From CAVZCK01 sp963773735 (lineage in GTDB: Bacteria > Pseudomonadota > Alphaproteobacteria > Rhizobiales > Rhodomicrobiaceae): 64,000 bases of DNA. Of the stretch, positions 36,977 through 46,900 are shown piece after piece; the stretch's first letter is position 1; every line of letters starts with the position of its first letter. The notes under the pieces were generated by a model. It was given only the letters and a program-made list of their open reading frames with translations, was not told the origin of the DNA and did no database searches. The translations under genes were made by a program, and so were the position numbers. The stretch spans positions 149,438 to 213,437 of the forward strand of contig CAVZCK010000025.1 of assembly GCA_963773735.1 (NCBI GenBank). The letters run 5' to 3'.

Positions 36977-37090
36977 GCCCTCTCCCAGTGGGAGAGGGTG
37001 GCGGCGAAGCCGCCGGGTGAGGGGTTAAAGTGTATGAATTTCAAAGGTTTGACCCACTCACCCTAACCCTCTCCCTATGGGGAGGGGATT
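36977..37090. repeat. REP/palindromic repeat unit
   Basis: Three hairpins in a row: CCCTCTCCC-AGT-GGGAGAGGG (36978-36998), GGCGGC-GAA-GCCGCC (37000-37014), and CCCTCTCCC-TAT-GGGGAGGGG (37067-37087). GGGTGAG at the left pairs with CTCACCC at the right, so the unit is also a long inverted repeat. It lies in the convergent gap between two genes, as extragenic palindromes of alphaproteobacteria usually do. It may end transcription from both sides. Confidence 0.75.
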
Positions 37091-37114
37091 AGGCTGGGGT
37101 ACGGACATCTGATC

Positions 37115-38342
37115 CTACCCCTCGATCAGCTCGAAGCTCAGTCCGGCATGGGTCTTGAGCCGCTCGATCAGCCGGTCGCCGAACACCACCGCCGGCGTCC
37201 AGAAGCCGCCGGGCTTTTCCGCCTTCGGCGTGTCCATCGCTAGGCAAGTGGCGGCCTGACCAAGCATCTTGCCGGTTGAGCCATACCCCGGATCGGCATC
37301 GCCGGTGACTTTGGCACGCAAGGTATGACCATGCTCGTCGGTTCCGAAGAAGCGCAGATCGAAAAAGCCGCGCCTTTGCGCCTCGGGGCTCGGCCCTTCA
37401 CCCGGTGCGGGCAGAAAGCGCTTCAAGAGCCAGCGCGTCGGCGCAATGGCGCTGCCGGTGAGAAAAGCGCCTAAGCCGCCGGTCATGAAGCAGCGATCTC
37501 ATTCGGCCGCGAGCGCCGCGCCCGGTCAGCACCGCCTCGTCATAGATGAAGTCCTTGCCATAGGCGAAGCCGGAAAGAGCGTTGCTCCGATGCACGATCC
37601 GCGTATTGATGCCGGCCATCACGAAGGGCGCAGTCCAGGCGCCGAAATCCGGGTCGAAGCCGGCGGCAGACAGGCTCGGCTGGCGGACTTTTGGCGCAAT
37701 GTCAGGCGCAACCAGTATGTAAGGGTTGGCGACCTCACGCCGCAGCGCCGGGTTCCGACCGACTTCTTCGGCAAAAGCCATCATGCTGGCGACGGTGCCG
37801 CCGGAGACGCCGCCGCGCAGGGCGCGGACCCGCATTTTGACACGCGTTAGCGGATGGCCGAAGCGCTGCGTCGCCTCCTGCTGCAGGAAATAGACGCCGA
37901 GATCGGAGGGGAGCGAGTCGAAGCCGCAGCAATTCACGATGCGCGCACCGGAGGCTTTCGCCGCTGCTTCATAGCGGCTGATCATGCGCTTGATCCAATA
38001 CGCCTCGCCGGTCAGGTCACAATAGTCGGTGCCGGTCTCGGCGCAGACCTTGACCAGCGGCTCGCCATAAAGCGCATATGGCCCGACGGTCGAGACGACA
38101 GCGCGTGCGGCTCCGCACATGGCGCGGAGCGAGGCCTCATCGGCGGCGTCGGCCACGATCAGCGACGGCGCGGCGGCGCCGAGATCGCCTCGGAGCCGTT
38201 CGAGCTTGGATCGGGACCGTCCGGCAACAGCCCATTTCAGCGTGCCACTGGCGCCAAACTCATCCATGAGATAGCGGCAGAGGATCTTGCCGACGAAACT
38301 CGTGGCACCGAAGACAACAAGGTCAAAAGCAGGTTCGGGCAT
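37115..38342 (-). CDS. Saccharopine dehydrogenase-like / trans-acting enoyl reductase family protein, one frameshift
   Basis: About 405 residues. The Rossmann start FDLVVFGATSFVGKIL, GPYALYGEPLVKVCAETGTDYCDLTGE and CCGFDSLPSDLGVY fit the family that includes mycobacterial Rv2449c and plant/animal saccharopine dehydrogenase-like oxidoreductases. The N-terminal frame derails after YDEAVLTGRG; the C-terminal frame starting FMTGGLGAFLTGSAIAP continues to 37115. The switch is near 37490-37515. ATG at 38342 is chosen as start; an upstream TTG is weaker. It lies 27 bases behind purN on the same strand. Confidence 0.72.
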
Positions 38343-38369
38343 GGTGTTCAAATCCCCCAGATTTCCGTA

Positions 38370-39023
38370 TCAGCCACCAACGCCGGGCGGAAGCAGACGC
38401 GTCACATGCCCATTGCGGTAGCGCACGCTTTCGCCCTCGACCCAGACATCGCCGGAGGCGACGAGCCGCAGCGCATGAGGGTAAAGCCGGTGCTCGGCGG
38501 CGAGGATGCGCGCCGAAAGCGTTTCCTCATCGTCGTCGGCTCGAACCGGAACAACAGCCTGCGCGACGATGGGCCCCGCATCCATCTCGGCGCGCACGAA
38601 ATGCACCGTCGCGCCGGAGACGCATACGCCGGCATTAAGAGCCTGCTGCTGTGGCCGAAGACCTCGGAAGGCCGGCAGCAGCGAGGGGTGGATATTGAGC
38701 TGGCGGTCGCGCCAGGCCTCGACGAAGCCGTCGGTCAGGAGGCGCATGAAGCCGGCATTGCAGATAATTTCGACGCCGGCGTCGCGCAGGGCTCGGTCAA
38801 GATCGGCGTCAAAAGCCTCGCGCGACGGATAGGCTTTGTGGTCGATGGTCAGGGCCGGGATGTCGGCTTGCCGCGCCCGCTCCAGGCCGAGCGCGCCGGG
38901 GCGGTTGGAAATAACCAGGGCGATCTCGGCCGGATAGTCCGCTGCCCGCGATGCGTCGATCAGGCTTTGCAGATTGCTACCCCGGCCCGAAATCAGAACG
39001 CCGACCCGTTTTCGCGTGCTCAT
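38370..39023 (-). CDS. purN: Phosphoribosylglycinamide formyltransferase PurN
   Basis: A 217-residue enzyme that transfers the formyl group of 10-formyl-tetrahydrofolate to GAR in purine synthesis. VGVLISGRGSNLQSL at the start is the phosphate loop; ICNAGFMRLL and LNIHPSLLPAF carry the catalytic Asn and His; the DAGPIVAQ segment with the Asp follows. Its ATG overlaps the stop of purM (ATGA), the usual purMN order. The open frame continues upstream into broken purM, so the start must be taken from homology. Intact. Confidence 0.88.
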   Translation of the reverse strand: MSTRKRVGVLISGRGSNLQSLIDASRAADYPAEIALVISNRPGALGLERARQADIPALTIDHKAYPSREAFDADLDRALRDAGVEIICNAGFMRLLTDGFVEAWRDRQLNIHPSLLPAFRGLRPQQQALNAGVCVSGATVHFVRAEMDAGPIVAQAVVPVRADDDEETLSARILAAEHRLYPHALRLVASGDVWVEGESVRYRNGHVTRLLPPGVGG

Positions 39024-40109
39024 GACGGAAATCCGAGCGCGCCGGAGAAGCGCACCGACGCCCCGCCGCCACGATCGACGAGCCGTCCGATTGGCTGGGC
39101 GTTCTCGCCCTGGTCGTTCAGCACCTGGCAGACGCGGCCCGCCTCCCTTTGCGCGCAGACCACTACAAGACCAACGCCGCAATTGAAGGTGCGCAGCATC
39201 TCCGCCTCGGCGACCTTGCCCTGCCGCGCGATCCAGGAAAACACCGGCTGCGGTGTCCAGGCTGTCAGATCGATCTCGGCGGCGAGCGCGTCGGGCAGCA
39301 CACGCGGGAGATTTTCGGGCAGGCCGCCCCCGGTGATATGGGCGAGGGCCTTCACCGCGCCCGTGTCCCTGATGGCCGTAAGCAGCGGCTTGACGTAGAT
39401 CCGCGTCGGGATGAGCAGCGCCTCGCCAAGCGTCACGGCGGCTCGAACGGCGCCGGCTGCGTCCCAGGCAAGGCCGAGATCGGCAACGAGCCGGCGCAAC
39501 AGCGAAAAGCCGTTCGAATGCACGCCCGAAGAGGGCAAGCCCGATGATCACGTCGCCGGCGGCGATGTCCGCGCGAGGCAGGAGCGCGCCGCGTTCCGCC
39601 GCGCCGACGGCAAATCCGGCAAGGTCATAGTCGCCCGGCGCGTAAAGCCCGGGCATCTCGGCCGTCTCGCCGCCGATGAGCGCCGCGCCGGCCTGGCGGC
39701 AGCCCTCGGCGATGCCGGCGAGGACCGTGCTTGCGCGATCTCCAGCTCCAGCTTGCCGAGGCAAAATAGTCGAGGAAGAACAGCGGCTCGGCACCCTGAA
39801 CGACCAGAGGTCGTTCACGCACATGGCGACGAGGTCGATGCCGATCGTGTCATGCCGGCCGGTCTCGGTGGCGATCTTCAGCTTCGTGCCGACGCCGTCA
39901 TTTGCGGCGACCAGAATCGGATCACGGAAGCCCGCGGCCTTGAGATCGAAGAGCCCGCCGAAACCGCCGAGCTCGGCGCCTGCGCCGGGCCGGGCGGTCG
40001 CGCGCGCAAGCGGCTTGATTGCTTCGACAAGCGCGTTGCCGGCATCGATGTCGACGCCGCTTTTCGCATAGGTCAGGCCGCTCTCAACCGGCATCCCGCG
40101 CCCAGCCAT
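39020..40109 (-). CDS. purM: Phosphoribosylformylglycinamidine cyclo-ligase PurM, at least three frameshifts
   Basis: AIR synthetase, about 355-360 residues when rejoined. The N-terminal piece has LTYAKSGVDIDAGN, AANDGVGTKLKIA and GIDLVAMCVNDL; a central fragment in another frame reads VVQGAEPLFFLDYFA, then the first frame returns with GGETAEMPGLY; the C-terminal piece has PSSGVHSNGFSLLR and ITGGGLPENLPRVLP. Shifts lie near 39805, 39745 and 39538. All conserved motifs are present, so the gene is probably whole in the organism. ATG at 40109 follows AGGA. Confidence 0.85.
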
Positions 40110-40341
40110 AAAGCTTTCCTTGGTTTCTATTGCCCGCACACAAGCGCCAGCCGGCGCCGCCGTCAACTCTTCTCTCATCCATGTCCCGCATTTGCCTTCG
40201 AACCGCGATCAGCGGGGGCTTATGCGGTTTCGCTCTTTTGGCTCGGCCTAAAGCGCGCTAATCTCCGGCCCGAATTGAGGCAAGGGGGAGCGCGACGCGG
40301 GCCAGGATCATGGGTTGCCCCGCGCTCTGGTTATAGTCGAT

Positions 40342-41424
40342 ATGATGATGAGAATCGCCTTTATCGCGTTCTTGGCCATGCTGCTGGCTCTTTGCCCGAC
40401 AGCCAAGGCGAAGACCTCCGGCGTCTATACGGTTTCCAAGGTTTCGGTCTCGGCCGATGCCGACAATGCCGTTGCGGCCAAGGAAAAAGCCCTTGCCCAG
40501 GCGCAGCAGATCGCCTTGCGCGCGCTCTTGACGCGGATGACGCCTTGGAGTGCCCATGGGCGGCTGCCGGTGCTGAACAGCGACATGATCGAGCGCATGA
40601 TAGAAGGTTTTGTGGTGCGCCGTGAGAGCAATTCCAATACGCGCTATATCGCCACGCTCGACTTCAGCTTCGAGCCCAATGCGGTTCGCGATATTCTTAA
40701 TCGCTTCGAGCTGCCCTACACCGACCAGCAGGCGCCGCAATCGCTGCTTCTGCCGGTCATGGTCGAGGGCGGCGCGGTTCGGCCGGGGTCGAAAAATCCA
40801 TGGTTCGAGGCTTTATCAGGGGTCGACGGTGAACATACGCTCGCCCCTATCAAGCTTGCTTCGCCGCGCTCTGACCTGTCCGCATCGATGATCGGCGACT
40901 TATCGGCGAGCTCGCGCAGCCTGCTTGAAACCCTGCGCTATCAATATCGGTCCCAAAATGTGGTGCTGGCGATCGCCGACGTCGATGCGCAGGCGACGGC
41001 GCTTCACCTGCGGCTCATCGGCCAGGATGCCGTCGGCAATTTCGCGCTCGACCGAACCTTCCGCATTCCCGACCGCGATATCGACTATACCGCGAATTTG
41101 GCGGCACAGATTTCCGTCAAGGTCATCGAAGGGCGCTGGCGGCGGGTGAAGCTGACAAGCCAGGGTGCATATGAAGGGCCTGCGGATCTTCAGCGCGTCG
41201 CGCTTACGGCGCAGTTCTCCAGCCTCAAAGCCTGGCAAGACATGCGCGCCAGGCTGCAGAAGGTGCCCGGTCTTCAGGGACTTGACGTGAAGGCCCTCAA
41301 TGCGCGCGGCGCGAGCATCGAGGTCGACTTTCCCGGCGGCGCGGAGCGTCTGGCCCAGGCCGCGCAGTCGCAGGGCCTGGCTTTGGAGCGGCGCGGTCAA
41401 GACTGGCTGCTTTTCGCGCGATGA
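40342..41424 (+). CDS. DUF2066 domain-containing exported protein (second copy)
   Basis: A 360-residue protein with a signal peptide (MRIAFIAFLAMLLALCPTAKA). The following YTVSKVSVSADADNAVAAKEKALAQAQ and LRALLTRMTP match the start of DUF2066. It sits in the conserved order purM / DUF2066 / CDP-alcohol phosphatidyltransferase / hdaA seen in Hyphomicrobiales. Function unknown. I take ATG at 40342; two more ATGs follow at once. Long frames on the opposite strand are shadows. Intact. Confidence 0.72.
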   Translation: MMMRIAFIAFLAMLLALCPTAKAKTSGVYTVSKVSVSADADNAVAAKEKALAQAQQIALRALLTRMTPWSAHGRLPVLNSDMIERMIEGFVVRRESNSNTRYIATLDFSFEPNAVRDILNRFELPYTDQQAPQSLLLPVMVEGGAVRPGSKNPWFEALSGVDGEHTLAPIKLASPRSDLSASMIGDLSASSRSLLETLRYQYRSQNVVLAIADVDAQATALHLRLIGQDAVGNFALDRTFRIPDRDIDYTANLAAQISVKVIEGRWRRVKLTSQGAYEGPADLQRVALTAQFSSLKAWQDMRARLQKVPGLQGLDVKALNARGASIEVDFPGGAERLAQAAQSQGLALERRGQDWLLFAR

Positions 41425-41436
41425 GGCGGTCAAAGA

Positions 41437-42030
41437 GTGCAATTCATCTACCTGCCGAACATCATCTCGATCATCCGGCTGTTTCTGGTCCCCGTGATCA
41501 TCTGGCTGATCGTCACCAATAAGCTGTTCGGAGCCTTCCTGGTGTTTCTCGTCGCGGGCTTGACCGACGCGCTCGACGGCTTTCTGGCGCGGCGATTCGG
41601 CTGGCGCACCGAGCTGGGCGCTTATCTTGATCCAGTCGCCGACAAGGCGCTTTTGGTAAGCGTTTACGCCGCGCTCGGCTTTTTCGGGCACATTCCGGCC
41701 TGGCTCGTCATTCTGGTCATCAGCCGGGATCTCCTGATCATCGGCGCGGTCATGCTGTCCTGGCTTCTGGGCCGAACGGGTTCCATTCATCCCCTGTTGA
41801 TCAGCAAAGTGAACACCGTGCTGCAGATCAGCCTCGCCGTGCTGGTTCTGGCCGAGGGCGGGGCGCATATCGGCTGGGGCGCCTATATCACGCCGCTGAC
41901 CTGGGCAACGGGGCTGACGACCGGGCTTTCGGCTGCGGTCTATCTGGTCATATGGCTGCGGCGCATGGCTCGGTATGATCTCGATGAGCGTCTGAAGCAG
42001 GCCGGCCGGGACGCCGATCGGGCCCAGTAA
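41437..42030 (+). CDS. CDP-alcohol phosphatidyltransferase family protein
   Basis: A 197-residue integral membrane enzyme with six hydrophobic segments. DALDGFLARRFGWRTELGAYLDPVAD fits the D-x2-D-G-x2-A-R-x8-G-x3-D-x3-D signature that binds the CDP-lipid and metal ions. It probably makes phosphatidylglycerophosphate or another phospholipid from CDP-diacylglycerol; pgsA proper usually lies elsewhere. The start is GTG at 41437, 12 bases after the DUF2066 stop, so the genes share a transcript. Intact. Confidence 0.82.
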   Translation: MQFIYLPNIISIIRLFLVPVIIWLIVTNKLFGAFLVFLVAGLTDALDGFLARRFGWRTELGAYLDPVADKALLVSVYAALGFFGHIPAWLVILVISRDLLIIGAVMLSWLLGRTGSIHPLLISKVNTVLQISLAVLVLAEGGAHIGWGAYITPLTWATGLTTGLSAAVYLVIWLRRMARYDLDERLKQAGRDADRAQ

Positions 42031-42048
42031 AAGCGGCATCGGAGCGAG

Positions 42049-42747
42049 ATGGAATTGAGCACTCAACTGATCTTTGACCTGCCGCATATTCCGGCTCTGG
42101 GCAGCGAGGATTTTTTTGTCAGCGCATCGAATGAGAAGGCGGTCAGGCTCGTCGAAGCCTGGCCGGACTGGCCGAATGCGGTGGCGGTTATCGCCGGGCC
42201 GCAGGGCTCGGGAAAGACACATCTCGTCAATGTCTGGCGGGCGCGCTCTGGTGCGGAGGCCTTTGCGGCGACTGACGTGGCGCGCGCCGTCGACAGGGCG
42301 CTTGGCGCCGGCGGCCCGGTGATCCTTGAAGATATCGATGCGACGGCCATCAATGAGCACGCCGCTTTTCACCTTCTCAACCTGGCGCGAGAGCGGGGTT
42401 TTGAGGTCCTGATCACGGCGCGGCGCCTGCCCGGCGAGTGGCATGTTTCGCTGCCCGATCTGCGCTCGCGGCTGCGCTCGGCGGCTCTGGTCACCATCGA
42501 CGCGCCGGACGAAGCCTTGCTGGGCGCCGTTCTGATCAAGCTGTTCGCCGACCGGCAGCTCGCCATCGAGCCCGGCGTCATCGGCTATGTCATGCGGCGC
42601 ATGGTGCGGTCGATGGCTGCGGCGCAGAGGCTTGTCGATGCGCTCGACCGTGCCGCGTTGGCTGAGCACCGCCGCGTAACGAAGGCGCTTGCGGCAAAAC
42701 TTCTCCATGCAGAGGGCGCGGATGACGGCGCGGACGGGCGAGGCTGA
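42049..42747 (+). CDS. hdaA: DnaA regulatory inactivator HdaA
   Basis: A 232-residue AAA+ protein related to the DnaA ATPase domain. It begins with the LIFDLP clamp-binding-like peptide, then GPQGSGKTHL (Walker A), ILEDID (Walker B) and a C-terminal helical lid (YVMRRMVRSMAAAQRLVDALD). With the beta clamp it stimulates ATP hydrolysis by DnaA after initiation. The DNA-binding domain of DnaA is absent, as expected. The position before ppk is conserved in Hyphomicrobiales. Intact. Confidence 0.85.
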   Translation: MELSTQLIFDLPHIPALGSEDFFVSASNEKAVRLVEAWPDWPNAVAVIAGPQGSGKTHLVNVWRARSGAEAFAATDVARAVDRALGAGGPVILEDIDATAINEHAAFHLLNLARERGFEVLITARRLPGEWHVSLPDLRSRLRSAALVTIDAPDEALLGAVLIKLFADRQLAIEPGVIGYVMRRMVRSMAAAQRLVDALDRAALAEHRRVTKALAAKLLHAEGADDGADGRG

Positions 42748-42963
42748 CCCGGCTCGCGATCCATCGGCTCCCTGTGTCCTGCAAAGCGTTTGCAGCGCTT
42801 TTAGCGGTTTCGTAGCATGACCATGACACCATATTACGTTTGATGGGCGGCTTTCGGTCGGGCTGCCGATCGTCTTAAATCTTGCTTAAGTTTCATTTTT
42901 TCCGACTGAAGATGCAGGAAGCGCCGCCGCCGGGCAGGGCAGGCGGCCGAGAAGGGCAGAGCG

Positions 42964-45201
42964 ATGCGGGCGAGTGCGGGCAAAGAGAGGATCATTTCCA
43001 GGACGGCCAGAAAGAAGCCTGAGCCGAGCGTCGCTGAGCGCATCGCTGCTTTCGGCCCGCAACGCTACTACAATCGCGAACTGTCCTGGCTGCAGTTCAA
43101 TCTGCGGGTTCTGGAAGAGTCGGAAAACCCGCAACATCCGCTCCTGGAGCGCGTCCGTTTTCTATCGATCTCGGCGTCCAATCTGGACGAATTCTATATG
43201 GTCCGCGTGGCGGGTCTGATCGGCCAGATCAATGCCGGCGTCACGACGCAGAGCGATGACGGCCTGACGCCCGCCGAGCAGCTAAAAAAAATCAACGACA
43301 TGGTCGCATCGCTGACCGCGCAGCAGCAGAGAAACTGGGCGTATCTGAAGGCCGAGCTGGAAAAGGCCGGCATCGCGCTTGTCGAGCCGGGCGACCTCAA
43401 AAAATCCGATCTGGACTGGCTCGATCCGCATTTCATGGAGCATGTCTTTCCGGTCCTGACGCCGATCGCCATCGACCCCGCCCATCCCTTTCCGTTCATT
43501 CCGAACAGGGGTTTCGTGCTTGGGCTCGAATGCGAAAAGAAAGATGCTTCTGGCACGGTCATGCACAGCATTCTGCCGATTCCAAGCCAGCTCGACCGCT
43601 TCATCCGCCTTCCGGGGCGCTCCGCCAAAAGCAACGGCGGGACGCAGCCGATCCGCTTCGTCACATTGGAGTCCCTGGTGGCTTTCTTCGCCGACCGGCT
43701 GTTTTCCGGCTTTGACGTGAAGAGCATCGGCGGCTTCCGCGTCCTGCGGGACTTCGACGTGGAGATCAGCGAGAAGGCCGAAGATCTCGTCATGACCTTC
43801 GAAGCCGCGCTGAAAAAGCGCCGCCATGGCTCCGTCATCCGGCTGGAGATCGAAGCCTCGATGCCGGAATTTTTGAGACGCTTCGTTCGCAGCGAGCTCG
43901 AGGTTTCGTGGGATGCGATTTCGATGCAGGACGGGCTGCTTGCCCTCTCCGATCTGTCCCAGCTCATCGTCGAGGAGCGGAGGGATCTGCTCTTCACCCC
44001 GTTCGTCATCCGTTTCCCGGAGCGGATCCGCGAATTCAACGGCGACTGTTTTGCCGCCATCAAGCAGAAGGACATCGTCGTTCACCATCCTTACGAGTCC
44101 TTTGATGTGGTCGTGCAATATCTGCGGCAGGCGGCGGCCGATCCCGATGTCGTCGCTATTAAATGGACGCTCTACCGCACCAGCCGGAATTCGCCCATCG
44201 TCGAGGCGCTAAAGGAGGCGGCTGAAGCCGGCAAGCTCGTGACTGCTCTCGTCGAAATCAAGGCTCGGTTCGACGAGGAGGCCAATTTGAATGTTGCGCG
44301 CGATCTGGAAAAATCCGGAGCCAGCGTCGTCTTCGGTTTCATCCAGCTCAAGACCCACGCCAAGCTGGGCCAGGTGATGCGCCGTGAGGGCGACGAGCTG
44401 CGCACCTATTGCCATATCGGCACCGGTAACTATCACCCGCAGACCGCCCGCGTTTATACCGATCTTTCCTTCTTCACCGCCGATCGTATGATCGGGCGCG
44501 ACGTGACACGGCTGTTCAATTTCATCACCGGCTATGCCGAGCCAGCCGACCTGGAGACGATGGCTGCCTCGCCGCATGGCATTCGCGCCCTGATCATGAA
44601 GCGTATTCATGAGGAGATCGAACACGCACGGGCAGGCCGGCCGGCCGTGATCTGGATGAAGATGAACGCCCTGGTCGATCCGGACATCATCGATGCGCTC
44701 TATGAGGCAAGCCTGGCCGGCGTTCATATCGAGCTGATCGTGCGCGGGATTTGCTGCCTGCGCCCAGGCGTGCCGGGCCTGTCGGAGAATGTCCGCGTCA
44801 AAAGCATCATCGGCCGGTTCCTGGAACATGGCCGCATTTACTGCTTCGGCGGCGGCGCGAGCCTTCCATCATCCTCGGCGCATGTTTATATCAGCTCTGC
44901 CGACATGATGCCGCGCAATCTCGACAGGCGCGTTGAGGCCATGGTACCTATCACCAACCCTACCGTGCATGAGCAAGTCCTCGGGCAAATTATGGCAGCC
45001 AATCTGAAAGACAATCAGCAAAGCTGGCATGTTCTTGCCGATGGGAGCTGCGTTCGCGTCAAACCTGACCCCGGCGAGGCGCCTTTTAACGCGCATGAAT
45101 ATTTCATGACCAATCCAAGTCTTTCCGGGCGCGGCGAGGCGCTGGCCGAGAGCTTCCCGCCGCGCGTGTTTGTGGGCGGTGCCCAGGATGTGATTGATTG
45201 A
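42964..45201 (+). CDS. ppk: Polyphosphate kinase 1
   Basis: A 745-residue PPK1 that makes polyphosphate from ATP. It has the N-terminal FNREL-type start (YYNRELSWLQFNLRVLEE), the HPFPFIPN loop, the two catalytic histidine contexts LKTHAKLGQV and FLEHGRIYCF, and the STRT-type IKWTLYRTS. Its length is usual. The following ppx gene overlaps it by four bases. Intact. Confidence 0.92.
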   Translation: MRASAGKERIISRTARKKPEPSVAERIAAFGPQRYYNRELSWLQFNLRVLEESENPQHPLLERVRFLSISASNLDEFYMVRVAGLIGQINAGVTTQSDDGLTPAEQLKKINDMVASLTAQQQRNWAYLKAELEKAGIALVEPGDLKKSDLDWLDPHFMEHVFPVLTPIAIDPAHPFPFIPNRGFVLGLECEKKDASGTVMHSILPIPSQLDRFIRLPGRSAKSNGGTQPIRFVTLESLVAFFADRLFSGFDVKSIGGFRVLRDFDVEISEKAEDLVMTFEAALKKRRHGSVIRLEIEASMPEFLRRFVRSELEVSWDAISMQDGLLALSDLSQLIVEERRDLLFTPFVIRFPERIREFNGDCFAAIKQKDIVVHHPYESFDVVVQYLRQAAADPDVVAIKWTLYRTSRNSPIVEALKEAAEAGKLVTALVEIKARFDEEANLNVARDLEKSGASVVFGFIQLKTHAKLGQVMRREGDELRTYCHIGTGNYHPQTARVYTDLSFFTADRMIGRDVTRLFNFITGYAEPADLETMAASPHGIRALIMKRIHEEIEHARAGRPAVIWMKMNALVDPDIIDALYEASLAGVHIELIVRGICCLRPGVPGLSENVRVKSIIGRFLEHGRIYCFGGGASLPSSSAHVYISSADMMPRNLDRRVEAMVPITNPTVHEQVLGQIMAANLKDNQQSWHVLADGSCVRVKPDPGEAPFNAHEYFMTNPSLSGRGEALAESFPPRVFVGGAQDVID

Positions 45202-46716
45202 GCCGGGCCGTGGATTGGCGGGGCAAAATATTCACACAGGAGGCAAGCCCCGTCGCCGTTATCGACATCGGATCGAACTCCATCCGCCTCGTCGTATATG
45301 GGGACGAAGTCCGCAGCCCGACGCCGGTTCTCAACGAAAAGTTGCTGTGCGGGCTCGGCCGAAAGCGAACGCCTCGGGGCGGCCTCAACCGGCACGCGGT
45401 CGCGCGGGCACATGCTGTCCTGCGCCGGTTCCGCAAGCTCTGCGAGCAGACGCGCGTGAAACGGATCTACGCCTTTGCCACCGAAGCCGTGCGCAGCGCG
45501 ACAGACGGCGCCGAATTCATCGCCGAGGCGGAAAAGCGCTGCGGTGGTTGCGCCATCCGCATCCTCTCCGGACGGGAGGAGGCCGAACTTGCCGCGGCAG
45601 GGATCGTCTCGGGTTTCATCAAGCCCGATGGATTTGTCGGCGACCTGGGCGGCGGCAGCCTCGAACTCATTGATCTGAAAGAGCGTGACGTCATCGCGGA
45701 AGCCTCGGTTCCACTCGGCAGCCTCAATCTGATGGAGGCGGCGGGCAGAGATTTCGTCAAGGCGTCGTCGGTCATCGACAGCCATCTCCAGAATATCCCA
45801 TGGCTGGGCCGGGGCGCCGGGCGGCCCTTCTATCTGATCGGCGGCACCTGGCGGTCGGTGGCGCGGCTCCATATGATGGAGACCGATTATCCGCTGAGTG
45901 TGACGCATCATTACCGGATGTCCCTCAAGCAGCTCGACAGTCTGTTCGCAAGCGTCGTCAGCCGCAACCCGACGGCAAGGGGTCTGGCCCGAATCTGCGC
46001 GCGAGCGCCGCGAGATGCTTCCTTATGGCCTCCTGGTCCTGAAGCGGCTCGCCGATAAGATGAAGCCGTCTGAAATCGTCTTCTCCGCCTTCGGTGCGCG
46101 CGAGGGAATACTCTACCTCAATCTGCCGCCGGACCAGCAGGCGCTCGATCCACTGATTTCGGCCTGCGAGGACATGGCTGCGCGGCGGGCGCGCTCCTTC
46201 GACTATTGCTATGAATTCTTCGATTGGACCCATGCGCTGTTTCAGCGCGACGGCCTTGATGAGACCGAGGACGAGCGCCGCCTGCGCAAGGCGGCCTGCC
46301 TTCTGGTCGATGTGGGATGGCGCGGCCATCCTGACTATCGCGGAGAAAAGGCGCTCGGCCTGATCGCCCAATCCTCATTCGTCGGGGTCGATCACCCCGG
46401 CAGGGCCTATCTGGCGCTTGCCGTCTATTACAGCCACGAACGCAGCCTTTCCGGGGACTTCAGCCCGGCTCTGCGCAAGCTCGCCGGACGCACCCTCAAC
46501 CACCGCGCGCAAATCCTTGGTACCGCGGAGCGGGTTGCGGTGAAACTCTCCGTCAATATGCCGGGGATTATCAATCAAACCACCATAGGCTATAATAAAA
46601 ATAATCTGGTGCTGAAGTTGCCTGCTCATCTCGAAATGCTGGACGGCGAGTTTTTGCGTCGCCGCTTCAAGGTCCTTGCGCAGTTGTTGAATTGTGAGCC
46701 TGAGATTTCGCATTGA
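45198..46716 (+). CDS. ppx: Exopolyphosphatase/GppA family protein, one frameshift
   Basis: About 505 residues. AVIDIGSNSIRLVVY and GDLGGGSLEL are the phosphate loops of the ASKHA fold; YAFATEAVRSA and LSGREEAELA lie between them. The first frame fails near 45985-46000; the second one (ERREMLPYGLLVL ...) carries the C-terminal half with an HD-like helical domain. The start is TTG at 45198, overlapping the ppk stop. It removes terminal phosphate from polyphosphate or pppGpp. Coupled to ppk. Confidence 0.87.
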
Positions 46717-46900
46717 GCCGAAGCCGCGACCGGCCAAATCCATCCTGCGCGCGTTCGCCTCGCGCGAGTGATCCCGCGCAGGACGATCCGGACAGAGCTG
46801 TTGGTAAGGGATCGGCGCATGTCAGCGCGCGCCGCGCATTCGTGCTTGTGCCCAAATCGTTCTGCAATAATCGCCGGCTGCGCGGAGTGAGTTGCGGAAG

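Noticed and set aside
37854..39398. A 514-codon rightward frame opposite the saccharopine-like gene, purN and purM
   Set aside because: Composition is that of a shadow, and the minus-strand genes have conserved motifs in order.
40900..42708. A long leftward open frame (602 codons) opposite DUF2066, the phosphatidyltransferase and hdaA
   Set aside because: The + strand there encodes three genes with clear family motifs; the opposite frame has no motif and an Arg/Gln/His-rich composition typical of an antisense shadow in GC-rich DNA.
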